A stretch of 64,000 bases of DNA from JAFDCJ01 sp964527835 (GTDB taxonomy: Bacteria; Desulfobacterota; Desulfobacteria; Desulfobacterales; JAFDCJ01), in assembly GCA_964527835.1 (NCBI GenBank), contig CAZGNV010000020.1:6451-70450 (forward strand), given 5' to 3'. This document shows positions 35,693 through 43,935 of the stretch, in pieces (the stretch's first letter is position 1; the number at the start of each line of letters is the position of its first letter). A program made the position numbers and the translations under genes. The notes under the pieces are model-generated. The model was not told where the DNA came from, did not search any database, and saw only the letters and a list, made by a program, of their open reading frames with translations.

Positions 35693-36403
35693 TTACCCTG
35701 TATGCTGCGTGATGCGTTTCATGCTGGCAAGAAAGCGAAATGTTTTTTGACCGGGCCAGGGGGGTGCGGCTGGTTGGTCCCGGTGCCGGAGATAGTAGTC
35801 CAGCAGGTCCGGGAAGGTGTCCAGGTCATTCCAGGACGGCAGCAGTTTCACCTGCAGGCCTGCGGCGGCGGCAATTGCAAGGGTTTGCGGCAGCACCTGG
35901 TCCGTACTCCAGGGGATCTGTTCAAAAAGCCGGGGCTGCGGCCGGCGCAGGCCGACCAGGTAATAACCGCCGTCATAACAGGGTCCGAAGACCGCATCGG
36001 CCCGGTCGGCCGTCAGCAGCTGAAAAGACAGCTGCACGATTTCGCAGGGCAGATCGGGCGTGTCGCTGTCGATGATCACAACCGCATCATACCCTGCCGC
36101 CAGTCGGTCAACGAAGATATTGTTCAACCGCTGCCCCAGGCCTTCGCCGCACTGGGCAAAAAGCTGAAATCCATTGGAGATAAAGGAAGTAAAGTAATTT
36201 TTTGCATCCGCGGGCGCATACGCAATGGCCAGGTCGATGTTTTGCAGCCGGCCGATTTCCGCGATGCGGTCTTCGATGAAACAGCGATACAGGGCGGTGG
36301 CTTCTGCAGGGCTCAGCTCAGGATGCAGACGGGTTTTGACTTGGCCGGCCACCGGGGCCTTGGCGACAACGACCAGCAGTATACCGGGTTTGTCAGGGGG
36401 CAT
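35693..36403 (-). CDS. TIGR04282-type transferase (rSAM-associated, DUF2064 family)
   Basis: 236 aa from the ATG at 36403, which shares a base with the upstream stop (TGATG) and has GGAG before it. It is a GT-A-like nucleotidyl/glycosyl transferase. The sugar-nucleotide loop is VVAKAPVAGQVKTRLHPELS. The metal site is VIIDSDTPDLPCEIVQ. Then come VFGPCYDGGYYLVGLRRPQP and WNDLDTFPDLLDYYLR. The family was defined as transferase 1, rSAM/selenodomain-associated, and it was later linked to arsenosugar synthesis. Here it sits directly after two radical SAM genes, which agrees with that association. The actual donor is unknown. Confidence 0.88.
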   Translation of the reverse strand: MPPDKPGILLVVVAKAPVAGQVKTRLHPELSPAEATALYRCFIEDRIAEIGRLQNIDLAIAYAPADAKNYFTSFISNGFQLFAQCGEGLGQRLNNIFVDRLAAGYDAVVIIDSDTPDLPCEIVQLSFQLLTADRADAVFGPCYDGGYYLVGLRRPQPRLFEQIPWSTDQVLPQTLAIAAAAGLQVKLLPSWNDLDTFPDLLDYYLRHRDQPAAPPWPGQKTFRFLASMKRITQHTG

Positions 36404-37410
36404 CACAGGCTCCACAAAATGCCGCAGCCGCGGCAGCAGGACGGCGGCGATTCGGTTTTGAGTCGCTGGCGAAAATCTTGATATTCAACACCCTGCCAGA
36501 TTTTTTTAAGCGCGGATTCAAAGACATTTCCCAAAATGAGCCCGGCAAAATCCGCGGTCGCAAACGGTGCAATGCAACAGGGCAGTACATTGCCGTTGGC
36601 CGTAATGTACATCAGCGTGTCGGGGCGGTGGCAGTTGCTCCAGGGGCGCCGGGCACCGGATGGTCCCTGGATGCTTTGGACCGGATCGCACAGGCCCGAA
36701 GCGGTGAGCTGCACACCCAGTCGCTGGGCCAGCCGGCGGCTGTTTTCAATCAATGCCGTCAGCGCCGGGTCTGCCTGGTGCAGCGTTTTTTGCGGCCGGG
36801 CCACGCCGTAGCCGATGTCATCCTGGAAATAGACCAGCCGTTGAAGATAGACTTCCGCAATCCCGACCCGGGCGGCCAGCCGGATCAGGTCCGCAAGTTC
36901 GGCGATATTATCCCGGGTGCCCAGAAACCAGAGCGAAAGCCTGGGCCCGGCGGCCTGCCGGATGCGCAGATCATGCACAAAGGCGTTCAGGTTGTCAACA
37001 ACCCTGCTGAACCACCCGCTGCCACGGATTTTCTGATAGGTCTCGGCAGAGGCGGCATCCAATGAAATTCGCAGTTCATCGAGGCCGGCATCAATGAGGG
37101 CTTCACGCCATCCGGCGTTGAGCAGGATGCCGTTGGAATTAAACAGCACAAAAACGTTGCGGTTTTTCAGGTGCCGGATCATCCCGGCCAGCTCCGGGTT
37201 CAACAGAGGTTCGCCGACACCGTGAAGCACGGCCCGCTCAAGGGTTGGGACCTGGTCGGTGATCATGATCAGCTGCTGCAGGGAAAGGGTGCCTTCCGGT
37301 TCCGGATTGCCCCGGTACAGGATACAGCCCCGGCATTTGAGATTGCACTGGTTGGTGGTCTCAATGTAAAGCGTTTTCGGCAGTGCCGGATCCTGATGGG
37401 TGCTCGGCAT
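36403..37410 (-). CDS. Radical SAM protein with SPASM-like C-terminus (1)
   Basis: 335 aa. The radical SAM cluster motif is CNLKCRGC (CxxxCxxC) at about residues 17-24. It is followed by VLHGVGEPLLNPELAGMIRH and ELRISLDAASAETYQKIRGS. The C-terminal auxiliary-cluster region has WSNCHRPDTLMYITANGNVL, PCCIAPFA and SPPSCCRGCGIL, a SPASM-type Cys set. It probably modifies a peptide or small molecule with SAM radical chemistry. It lies between a second radical SAM gene (53 bp upstream) and the TIGR04282 transferase (overlapping start). No small precursor-peptide gene is visible in the short gaps. Confidence 0.85.
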   Translation of the reverse strand: MPSTHQDPALPKTLYIETTNQCNLKCRGCILYRGNPEPEGTLSLQQLIMITDQVPTLERAVLHGVGEPLLNPELAGMIRHLKNRNVFVLFNSNGILLNAGWREALIDAGLDELRISLDAASAETYQKIRGSGWFSRVVDNLNAFVHDLRIRQAAGPRLSLWFLGTRDNIAELADLIRLAARVGIAEVYLQRLVYFQDDIGYGVARPQKTLHQADPALTALIENSRRLAQRLGVQLTASGLCDPVQSIQGPSGARRPWSNCHRPDTLMYITANGNVLPCCIAPFATADFAGLILGNVFESALKKIWQGVEYQDFRQRLKTESPPSCCRGCGILWSL

Positions 37411-37463
37411 AAAGTCAATTTCCAGTCGACCGCCGGCCGAAGACGGCCGCCGGGCGGTTCGAT

Positions 37464-38480
37464 TTAGGCAGTGGCCCTGACAATCGTTGTGCAGATGCTT
37501 CCGCTGCGCAGGGGTTTGCCCGCCGCTGAAAGCCGGCCCGAGAGGGGTGTTTCCCGGCCCCGAAAAATCGGGCAGAATTCATCGGGCTGATCAAAGCGTC
37601 CGCGCAATTTCCTGCGGGCGGCACAGCCGCCGCCGCAGTTTATGACATGAATGCAGTCCCGGCAAAACGGCGGAATGTGGCGGGTGTGCTGAAACGGCGG
37701 CGAATCGAAAATGCCGGATTTTTTTGCAACCAGATCGTCGATCGTAAGATCTGATTGGGGCCAGTAAACGCATCCTTTCAGCCTGCGATCGGGGGTGACG
37801 CGCATGCTGTGCCCCCCGCAGGGCGTGCCTTGCAAGCCGTTGAGTCCCAGAAAGGTGTTGACCAGCGGCTCGGTGACGGAAATGATTTCGCTGCAGGCGA
37901 ACAAATCCGCAAAGGCCTGCCAGTACTGGTCAAAATCCGGCATGAACGCTTCGGTGTACATGGGCTGGTAGACATTGACCCGAAAGTCGGCGCCCAGCGA
38001 TGCCGCCAGTCGGACAATTTTCCCCAGATCCCGGTAGTTTACGTTCATCAGCACCGCCAGGATCGACACCCGGATTCCCAGCCGCCGGCAGCGTTCGATA
38101 CCGGCCATGACCGTTTGCCAGTTTCCCCGGCCGCGGAACTCGTCCTGGCGCTTTTGATCCGGAAAGTCGACCGAGAATTCAACGTCGCTGAAGTAGGTCA
38201 ATTGTTCATCGGGGGTGATGGACAGGGTATAGCCGTTGGAGGCCAGGGTCATTCGGATGTTGCGCCCATGCAGGTATTCAAGGACGTCAAAATAGTCGGG
38301 GTTCAAACCGTTTTCGCCGGTGCCGAACCCGATGGAGCCGATGTTGAGGTTTTCACATACCTTTTGGACGTCGGCCAGGGTCAGATTGGATATATGATCC
38401 TGGTCGCGATAGCAGTGGGCGCAGTTCAGGTTGCAGTCGCTGGTCAGTCCGATTCCCAGGGAAATTGCTTGTTCATTCAT
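37464..38480 (-). CDS. Radical SAM protein with SPASM-like C-terminus (2)
   Basis: 338 aa with AAAGGTG before the ATG. The cluster motif CNLNCAHC is at residues ~16-23, followed by NIGSIGFGTGENGLNPDYFD and VEFSVDFPDQKRQDEFRG. The C-terminal SPASM-like part is GGHSMRVTPDRRLKGCVYWP and FCRDCIHVINCGGGCAAR. It shares only the fold with the neighbouring radical SAM protein, so they likely catalyse different steps. The strong GGGC/CAAR ending is typical of peptide-modifying SPASM enzymes. The substrate is unknown. Confidence 0.85.
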   Translation of the reverse strand: MNEQAISLGIGLTSDCNLNCAHCYRDQDHISNLTLADVQKVCENLNIGSIGFGTGENGLNPDYFDVLEYLHGRNIRMTLASNGYTLSITPDEQLTYFSDVEFSVDFPDQKRQDEFRGRGNWQTVMAGIERCRRLGIRVSILAVLMNVNYRDLGKIVRLAASLGADFRVNVYQPMYTEAFMPDFDQYWQAFADLFACSEIISVTEPLVNTFLGLNGLQGTPCGGHSMRVTPDRRLKGCVYWPQSDLTIDDLVAKKSGIFDSPPFQHTRHIPPFCRDCIHVINCGGGCAARRKLRGRFDQPDEFCPIFRGRETPLSGRLSAAGKPLRSGSICTTIVRATA

Positions 38481-38499
38481 GCCGGCGCACCTTTAATAT

Positions 38500-38555
38500 T
38501 GATGATTCCGTAAAGGGTTGATGGCGCTCAAAATTGACTTTTTACGATTGCGTCA
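38500..38555. repeat. MITE-like element, family R, short copy (R4)
   Basis: Ends TGATGATTCCGTAAAGGGT and the inverted TGACGCAATCGTAAAAAGT with only an 18-bp core (TGATGGCGCTCAAAATTG). It splits the reverse cluster between the glycosyltransferase and radical SAM genes. Confidence 0.7.
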
Positions 38556-38558
38556 ATT

Positions 38559-39239
38559 TTACTTTTTCCATAGATACTTCAGCGGCACCATAAACATGTA
38601 GTAGCTGGCCAGCAGGGTGCCCTTCAGGGTACCGGTGACCTTGGATTTGCCGATGCGCCGGCGGTAGCGGATCGGCACGCTTTGGATCCGCAGACCGCGG
38701 CGGGCCGCCTTGACCACCATTTCCACCGGCCAGCCATAGGTCATTTGCTCCATCTCAAGGTCCAACAGGGCCCGGCGGGTGATGGCGCGAAAAGAGCCGA
38801 TATCCGTGATGGCCACCCCGTATAGCACTTTCAGCAGCAATACCACCAGCCGGTTGCCCAACTGCCCGTGCAGGGGCATGGCGCCTTTTTCAAGCCGCCC
38901 CCCGATGCGGCTGCCGATCACCAGGTCGGCCCGGTCCTCGGCCACCGGGCGCAGCACGGTCTGCAGCTGGGCCGGATCGTCGCTGCAATCCCCGTCCAGA
39001 AACACGATGATATCGGCATCACGGGCCTGCCGGGCTCCGGCCAGGCAGGCCGCCCCGTAGCCCCTGGGATGAGCCTGCACCACCCGGGCCCCGGCGGCCG
39101 CAGCCTGTCTGGCGGTACCATCGGTGGAACCGTTGTCAGCCACGATGATCTCATCGACACTTTCCCGGGGCACGGCGCTGACCACGGCGGCGATGGCCTG
39201 CTCCTCGTTTAAAGCCGGTATGACGACTGCGGTTTTCAT
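38559..39239 (-). CDS. Glycosyltransferase family 2, dolichol/undecaprenyl-phosphate mannose synthase-like
   Basis: 226 aa from the ATG at 39239, overlapping the upstream stop by 4 nt. It opens KTAVVIPALNEEQAIAAVVS, with VADNGSTDGTA, the DxD motif FLDGDCSDDPAQL, the acceptor loop DIGSFRAITRRALLDLEME and QSVPIRYRRRIGKSKVTGTL. There is no membrane domain except possibly a short C-terminal segment (LLASYYMFMVPLKYLW). It probably makes a polyprenyl-phosphate sugar used by the GT-C protein encoded next to it. Confidence 0.9.
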   Translation of the reverse strand: MKTAVVIPALNEEQAIAAVVSAVPRESVDEIIVADNGSTDGTARQAAAAGARVVQAHPRGYGAACLAGARQARDADIIVFLDGDCSDDPAQLQTVLRPVAEDRADLVIGSRIGGRLEKGAMPLHGQLGNRLVVLLLKVLYGVAITDIGSFRAITRRALLDLEMEQMTYGWPVEMVVKAARRGLRIQSVPIRYRRRIGKSKVTGTLKGTLLASYYMFMVPLKYLWKK

Positions 39240-40654
39240 TTTATCACCCCGGTCGGCGGCCGGCTTTTGCTCTTGCCGGCAAACCCGGCCAACCGGGCGG
39301 TGCCGGCATAGCGGCCCATAATCCAGCCGCCGGCAAGCAGCGCGAACAGGGGCAGGTATTCGACCGCCAGCACCCACGGGGGCATGCTTCCTGAAGGCGA
39401 CGCGTATTTCAGGTAAGACAGGGTGACGGCGCAGGAAAAAAACAGCCAGCCGGCCGCCGGGTAAAAGCTTAAAAAGGGAATGATCAAAATCACGTACCAG
39501 GGGTGAAGCGCTGCGGGCATCAGCACCAGCAGCAACCCCGTCAGAACGTAAGCATTGTGAATGACCTGTCCATTTTGTTTGTTTTTGAAAAAGACAACCA
39601 GTCCGGCTGCCAGCAGCACCAGCAGCATCAGTTGCGAAAGCCGGTAGTAATCCAGGCCTGGCACCAGGGCCATGAGCAGGTATTTGATGCCCAGATTGAA
39701 GCTTTCATAAGGATTTTGCAAGTATACCGGCAGAAAACCGGCAAGTCTTCTGCCGGCGGCCACATAAGGGACATAGAGCAGCCCGAAGGCCGCACTGAAA
39801 GTCAGCAGCCCTTTTAGCCGTTCGCCGCGATTCAGCAGGGCTGCCAGCAGCAGGGCAGGGTACAGTTTAACCGCACTGGCCAGCGCCAGTAGGATTACCC
39901 CGGGCAGTTTTCGCTTCCGGGAATGCAGATAAAAGGCGGCGGTTACCAGAAAAACGGTCAGTCCCTCCAGGTGACCGCTGTAGGCAATTTCAAATATTAC
40001 CAGCGGATTCCAGGCATAGACAATCACCCGTGCCGGCGCAAACCCGTAAGCCCGCAGCAGGGCTGCCAGCAGCAGAAGGGTCAGGACATCGAACAACACC
40101 ATCACCGCCTTATGGCCGACCACCCGGTCGCCCGCCACCCCGTAAAAAATCCGGAAAAATACCTGGGCCCCGGCAGGATAGATGGTGGGATGGTTTTTGC
40201 GGTTGATGCTCGGGTAGATGCGATCATCGCGCAGGCTTTTCAAAGCTTCGCTGTCCGGCGGATACCGATAGGGGTTGATGCCCTGCTGCTGGACCCGTCC
40301 GTCCCAGATATAGCGGTACATGTCCTTTGAAAGCAGGTCCGGCTCGAGGGGAACCAGGCACAGCCGGAACGCCACGGCTGCCACCAGGATTGTGCCCACC
40401 ACAGTGCCGGCTGTGCTGGCACCAATTTTCAAAACCACCCCGACCGCAATCAGGTACAGCAGTCCCAGCAGTAGAAACAAAATCACATAGCCCTGGATGC
40501 CGTTGTTGCCCCCGATGGCGGGAAACATCCGCAACAGCCTGAAGTTGAGCAGGTAAAGTCCGCAAGAGACCACCGCCAATGCGGCCAGTGTGCCGTAAAG
40601 GACCGGCTGCCGGTGGCGGGTCGACCCGTCAGGATGCGGGTTTGCCATACCCAT
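39236..40654 (-). CDS. GT-C (GT87-like) polyprenol-phosphate-dependent glycosyltransferase
   Basis: About 472 aa with roughly 12 membrane segments. The first loop has the acidic motif SKDMYRYIWDGRVQQQGINP, typical of GT-C mannosyltransferases. Further conserved text is YAWNPLVIFEIAYSGHLEGL and LPVYLQNPYESFNLGIKYLL. It likely transfers sugar from the polyprenyl-phosphate product of the adjacent DPM1-like enzyme to a periplasmic acceptor. The start is uncertain: ATGs at 40678, 40654 and 40648 all lack a clear ribosome site, and all overlap the upstream gene. Confidence 0.8.
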   Translation of the reverse strand: MGMANPHPDGSTRHRQPVLYGTLAALAVVSCGLYLLNFRLLRMFPAIGGNNGIQGYVILFLLLGLLYLIAVGVVLKIGASTAGTVVGTILVAAVAFRLCLVPLEPDLLSKDMYRYIWDGRVQQQGINPYRYPPDSEALKSLRDDRIYPSINRKNHPTIYPAGAQVFFRIFYGVAGDRVVGHKAVMVLFDVLTLLLLAALLRAYGFAPARVIVYAWNPLVIFEIAYSGHLEGLTVFLVTAAFYLHSRKRKLPGVILLALASAVKLYPALLLAALLNRGERLKGLLTFSAAFGLLYVPYVAAGRRLAGFLPVYLQNPYESFNLGIKYLLMALVPGLDYYRLSQLMLLVLLAAGLVVFFKNKQNGQVIHNAYVLTGLLLVLMPAALHPWYVILIIPFLSFYPAAGWLFFSCAVTLSYLKYASPSGSMPPWVLAVEYLPLFALLAGGWIMGRYAGTARLAGFAGKSKSRPPTGVIK

Positions 40655-42125
40655 GGCGCACGGAGAGAAAAAATACATAAAAGAATCCGGCGGTATAAAT
40701 CAACAGAAAAGGGCTGACCAGGTATTTGCTGAAAAAAAGAAACAGCAGCAGACCCGCCAGCGAATAAAGCCCCATGATAAATTCGATAACGGAGACGGCA
40801 TTTAACGGAATGCCATAGCGTTTGTCCTGCCAGCGCTCACCGCGTTTTTTAATTCCGTACTTCGGTGTGCGGATGAAACCGCTTTTGATGTTCAGCAGCG
40901 CTTCCAGCACGGCCCGGGTATTGTTGACGGCGATTCCGGTGCCCAGGCACATCAGGAAGGGAAGAAACTTGATGCGCCTTTTCCAGTCGCGATATAACAT
41001 TTTCTGTGAAAACAGGTACATCGAAGACGGCCCGCAGGTGGCCAGGCACAGCAGGGTAAATACCAGGATCGGATAGGCCAGCTGGCTGAAGAACCACTGG
41101 CTGTAAAGCATCGGGATGGACATCAGTACCACCAGCAGCATCATGGGGTGCACCATGTAATGGGTCAGGTGCAAAAAGGCCTGGATTTTAATCATCAGCG
41201 AAACATCGGATTTGAAAAGCTTGCCGAGATTTTTTTTGGCGGTTTGAATCGATCCCTTGGCCCAGCGGTGCTGCTGGGATTTAAAGGCGGTGATGGTCAC
41301 CGGCACCTCGGCGGGGCAGACCACCTCCGGCGCAAAATGCAGGCGCCAGCCCTTGAGCTGGGCGCGGTAGCTCAGGTCCAGGTCCTCGGTCAGGGTGTCG
41401 GCCTGCCAGCCGCCGGCATCTTCAATGGCTTGCTTGCGCCAGATACCTGCGGTGCCGTTGAAATTCATGAAAAAGCCGCTCCAGGCCCGCGACGCCTGCT
41501 CGACGCCGAAATGTCCGTCAATGCCCATGGACTGGGCCCGGGTCAGCATTGAATAATCATCGTTGATATGCCCCCAGCGGGTTTGCAGCATGCCGATGCC
41601 CGGGTCTGCAAAATAGGGCACGGTTTCCTTTAAAAAATTGCGCTGCGGAACAAAGTCGGCATCAAAGATGGCCACCAGTTCCCCGCGGGCCGTTTTGAGG
41701 CCTTGGCGCAAAGCGCCGGCTTTAAAGCCGGCGCGCACCCTGCGATGGATATATACCACGTTCACCCCGCAGGCCGTCATTTCTCTTGCCAGGGCTTTGG
41801 CAATGTCCGTGCTGTCATCGGTGGAGTCATCCAGAATCTGGATTTCCAGCAGTTGCGGCGGGTAGTCCAGCCGGCAGACCGATCGGATCAGCCGCTGCAG
41901 CACGTAGCGTTCATTGAATACCGGAAGCTGGACGGTCACCCGGGGCCAGTCTTTTTCAGGCCATTGGCGGTAAAAGCGCTCTTTGATCTGCCCATGGCGC
42001 AGGGCCACCCGCTGGCGGTTGCGGCCATAAAAGAACATCAGGACATAGCAATTCATGCCGTAGGTAAAAAGCGCCACCAGGGCAAACAGGTAAATGCCCA
42101 GCCACACGTATTGCAGATAAGCCAT
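40629..42125 (-). CDS. Processive glycosyltransferase family 2, cellulose-synthase-like
   Basis: 498 aa from the ATG at 42125 (TGGAG upstream). An N-terminal membrane helix precedes the GT2 domain. This has RVTVQLPVFNERYVLQRLIR, LDDSTDDSTDIA, IFDADFVPQRNFL, TEDLDLSYRAQLKGW and the processivity motif QQHRWAKG (QxxRW). Five further membrane segments follow. The set resembles beta-mannan/cellulose or ceramide-type synthases. It heads the reverse six-gene cluster, so the product is probably a glycan or glycolipid that the later radical SAM enzymes may decorate. No PilZ or bcsB-like gene is adjacent. Confidence 0.88.
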   Translation of the reverse strand: MAYLQYVWLGIYLFALVALFTYGMNCYVLMFFYGRNRQRVALRHGQIKERFYRQWPEKDWPRVTVQLPVFNERYVLQRLIRSVCRLDYPPQLLEIQILDDSTDDSTDIAKALAREMTACGVNVVYIHRRVRAGFKAGALRQGLKTARGELVAIFDADFVPQRNFLKETVPYFADPGIGMLQTRWGHINDDYSMLTRAQSMGIDGHFGVEQASRAWSGFFMNFNGTAGIWRKQAIEDAGGWQADTLTEDLDLSYRAQLKGWRLHFAPEVVCPAEVPVTITAFKSQQHRWAKGSIQTAKKNLGKLFKSDVSLMIKIQAFLHLTHYMVHPMMLLVVLMSIPMLYSQWFFSQLAYPILVFTLLCLATCGPSSMYLFSQKMLYRDWKRRIKFLPFLMCLGTGIAVNNTRAVLEALLNIKSGFIRTPKYGIKKRGERWQDKRYGIPLNAVSVIEFIMGLYSLAGLLLFLFFSKYLVSPFLLIYTAGFFYVFFLSVRHGYGKPAS

Positions 42126-42221
42126 GATGACTCCAGCTGGAAGGTTGCACCAGCGGTTGACGGAAGGCAGACTTATTCTGCCGCTGGTCATCAGTCTGTC
42201 GAAAATAACAAAACTTACATT

Positions 42222-42446
42222 TAACGGTCCCGTAAAAAGTTATTTTCGAGCGACATCAACCCTTTTCGGAAAAAGAGCTGTGAAGGGTTGCGCGTTAAAA
42301 ATCCCAAGCTGTTTGAGGAGCTGGCGACGAGTCCTTGGGATTTAGCGAAACCCTGAACAGCTCCCGAAAAGGCTTGCGGAGCGAGAAAATCGACTTTTTA
42401 CGATTTCATCACATTTAACGGTCCCGTAAAAGTTATTTTCGAGCGC
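42222..42446. repeat. MITE-like element, family R (R5, 190 bp) plus a partial second left end
   Basis: Left end TTAACGGTCCCGTAAAAAGT; right end inverted TGATGAAATCGTAAAAAGT at 42393-42411. The left end with ACATTTAACGGTCCCGTAAA is repeated at 42412-42446, ending TTATTTTCGAGCGCC, so a partial second copy follows. It fills most of the 324-bp gap before the methyltransferase. Confidence 0.88.
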
Positions 42447-42449
42447 CGC

Positions 42450-43202
42450 CTAAACTGTGCCAGACCGGTCAGTGTGCGGTTTGCGGGCCACAATGGTGAC
42501 CATGGCTTTTTGGTCCTCATGGGCCTCGATCCTGAAGCCGGTCTGCTTTAGACATTGCTCGGTCCAGCGGGGGCAGAGCCGCAGTTTACGGAAAAAACTT
42601 TTTTTCAGGGTCCACTGGCCGGCATTTTTTTCATAAACGATGTCATGGACACGAACGGACTCTTTTTCGTATTCGAGAAAACAGGTGAAAATTCTTTTTG
42701 AATCGCTTCTGACCGGAATAAAACGCTGCAACCCTTTTAATTCCTGGGTGAAATCGCGAAAGTTGAGAATCAGCCGGCCATTGCCGTCCAACGCCTGGAA
42801 GGACTGGCCGATCATTTTTGCGACCTGCTTGAAAGAGTCCAGGTGCGTCAGGGTGTCCCCCATGCAGACAATCAGCTCGACGGTGGGCGGCGCATGGGTC
42901 CTGAAGTTGAGCAGGTCGTCCTCAACGGCAACAATGGGCAGGCGACCGGCTTTTTGTTTCAGCTGGGCCAGCAGGCTCCGGTTCATATCAACGGCAATCA
43001 CGCTGAAGCCGGATTCGGCCAGGGGGATGGACTGAAAACCGCAGCCGGCGCCCAGGTCAACCGCCACGGCTGCACCCTGTGGCTTTACACCGTGGGTCTG
43101 AAAAAAAGCCCGGCCATCAGCAATTTTGGCATCCCAGCCGCCCGCCATCCACAAATAGCGGGAAGCCAGCAGTTGATCGTAGTGTTGCCTGACGCTGGCC
43201 AT
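42450..43202 (-). CDS. Class I SAM-dependent methyltransferase
   Basis: 250 aa. The SAM-binding core is AVAVDLGAGCGFQSIPLAES and VIAVDMNRSLLAQLKQKAG, followed by ELIVCMGDTLTHLDSFKQVA and NGRLILNFRDF. Its C-terminus (FRKLRLCPRWTEQCLKQTGF, EAHEDQKAMVTIVARKP) fits methyltransferases acting on small molecules. The N-terminal RYLWMAGGWDAKI motif may be the acceptor side. It lies between the repeat cluster and dodecin, with a 180-bp gap on its upstream side. Confidence 0.85.
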   Translation of the reverse strand: MASVRQHYDQLLASRYLWMAGGWDAKIADGRAFFQTHGVKPQGAAVAVDLGAGCGFQSIPLAESGFSVIAVDMNRSLLAQLKQKAGRLPIVAVEDDLLNFRTHAPPTVELIVCMGDTLTHLDSFKQVAKMIGQSFQALDGNGRLILNFRDFTQELKGLQRFIPVRSDSKRIFTCFLEYEKESVRVHDIVYEKNAGQWTLKKSFFRKLRLCPRWTEQCLKQTGFRIEAHEDQKAMVTIVARKPHTDRSGTV

Positions 43203-43382
43203 CGGCGGTGAGGGTCCCTATCCTGGTGGTGCCGGGTTTTATGCTTTGCGGCTCACTTGAACGCAGAGGAACCGGGAAAATCATGGGAGGGGATGTTTTC
43301 GCAAACCGGGCAACCGAAAAGATGGATGGTGCCCGGCAGGGGGTAAAACCCGCGGCTTCGGACACCATATTGTTTGAACATT

Positions 43383-43595
43383 TTACTCGGAGACGTATTT
43401 GAATGAGAGGCTCACCCGGGCGCGAAAAGCGGTGACTTTTCCATTTTCAACTTTCATGTCCAGCTTTTCGATTTCGGCCACCCGTAAATCCCTGAGGGAT
43501 TTGGATGCGGTTTCCACCGCGTTTTTGGCGGCTTCTTCCCAGGAAGTGTCACTGCTTCCCACCAATCGAATCACTTTGTAAACACTGTCAGCCAT
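43383..43595 (-). CDS. Dodecin family flavin-storage protein
   Basis: 70 aa from the ATG at 43595 with AAGGGGG upstream, the usual size of a dodecin. Signature: SVYKVIRLVGSSDTSWEEAA, KSLRDLRVAEIEKLDMKVEN, then VTAFRARVSLSFKYV. Dodecins are 12-mers that bind flavins or CoA in the cytoplasm. The Trp in SWEEAA is the usual flavin-stacking residue. It is a single-gene unit. Confidence 0.95.
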   Translation of the reverse strand: MADSVYKVIRLVGSSDTSWEEAAKNAVETASKSLRDLRVAEIEKLDMKVENGKVTAFRARVSLSFKYVSE

Positions 43596-43874
43596 TTTGA
43601 CCCCCTTTCGCCTGCGCCATAGATTTATGGCAATTCGGTTTTTACTTGTGGCGGTGGTTGCCGCAGGTTCCGGCACCACCGGCCGCCCCTTTTGTCTGTC
43701 GCGGACCCTGCCGGTTGCGGCAGGCCTCCCCGTGCACAGCGCCAGTCCGGGGAGGTATTATCACAACCTAAACAATGCGTCTGCCAAAGTCAAGCCTGAA
43801 AAAGAAAACCCTGCCCGCTGCCGCCGCTGGGATTCAATCGATTACGTACAGCCTGGCACTGGGTTTTATTTTGC

Positions 43875-43903
43875 TTGATTATAGAGTAACTTGCCGGTAT
43901 ATA
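43875..43903 (+). promoter_or_regulatory. Possible promoter in the 340-bp gap before the toroid-fold gene
   Basis: TTGATT (43875-43880), a 17-bp spacer, TATATA (43898-43903), then an AAAT extension. It is 33 bp before the ATG. The rest of the gap from dodecin (43596) to here shows no gene. Confidence 0.5.
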
Positions 43904-43935
43904 AAATAGTTTATAGCAAAAAGAGGGGACGCGGA

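Noticed and set aside
43208..43402. 64-aa plus-strand open frame between the methyltransferase and dodecin genes
   Set aside because: No ribosome site, no motif, and it overlaps the end of dodecin.
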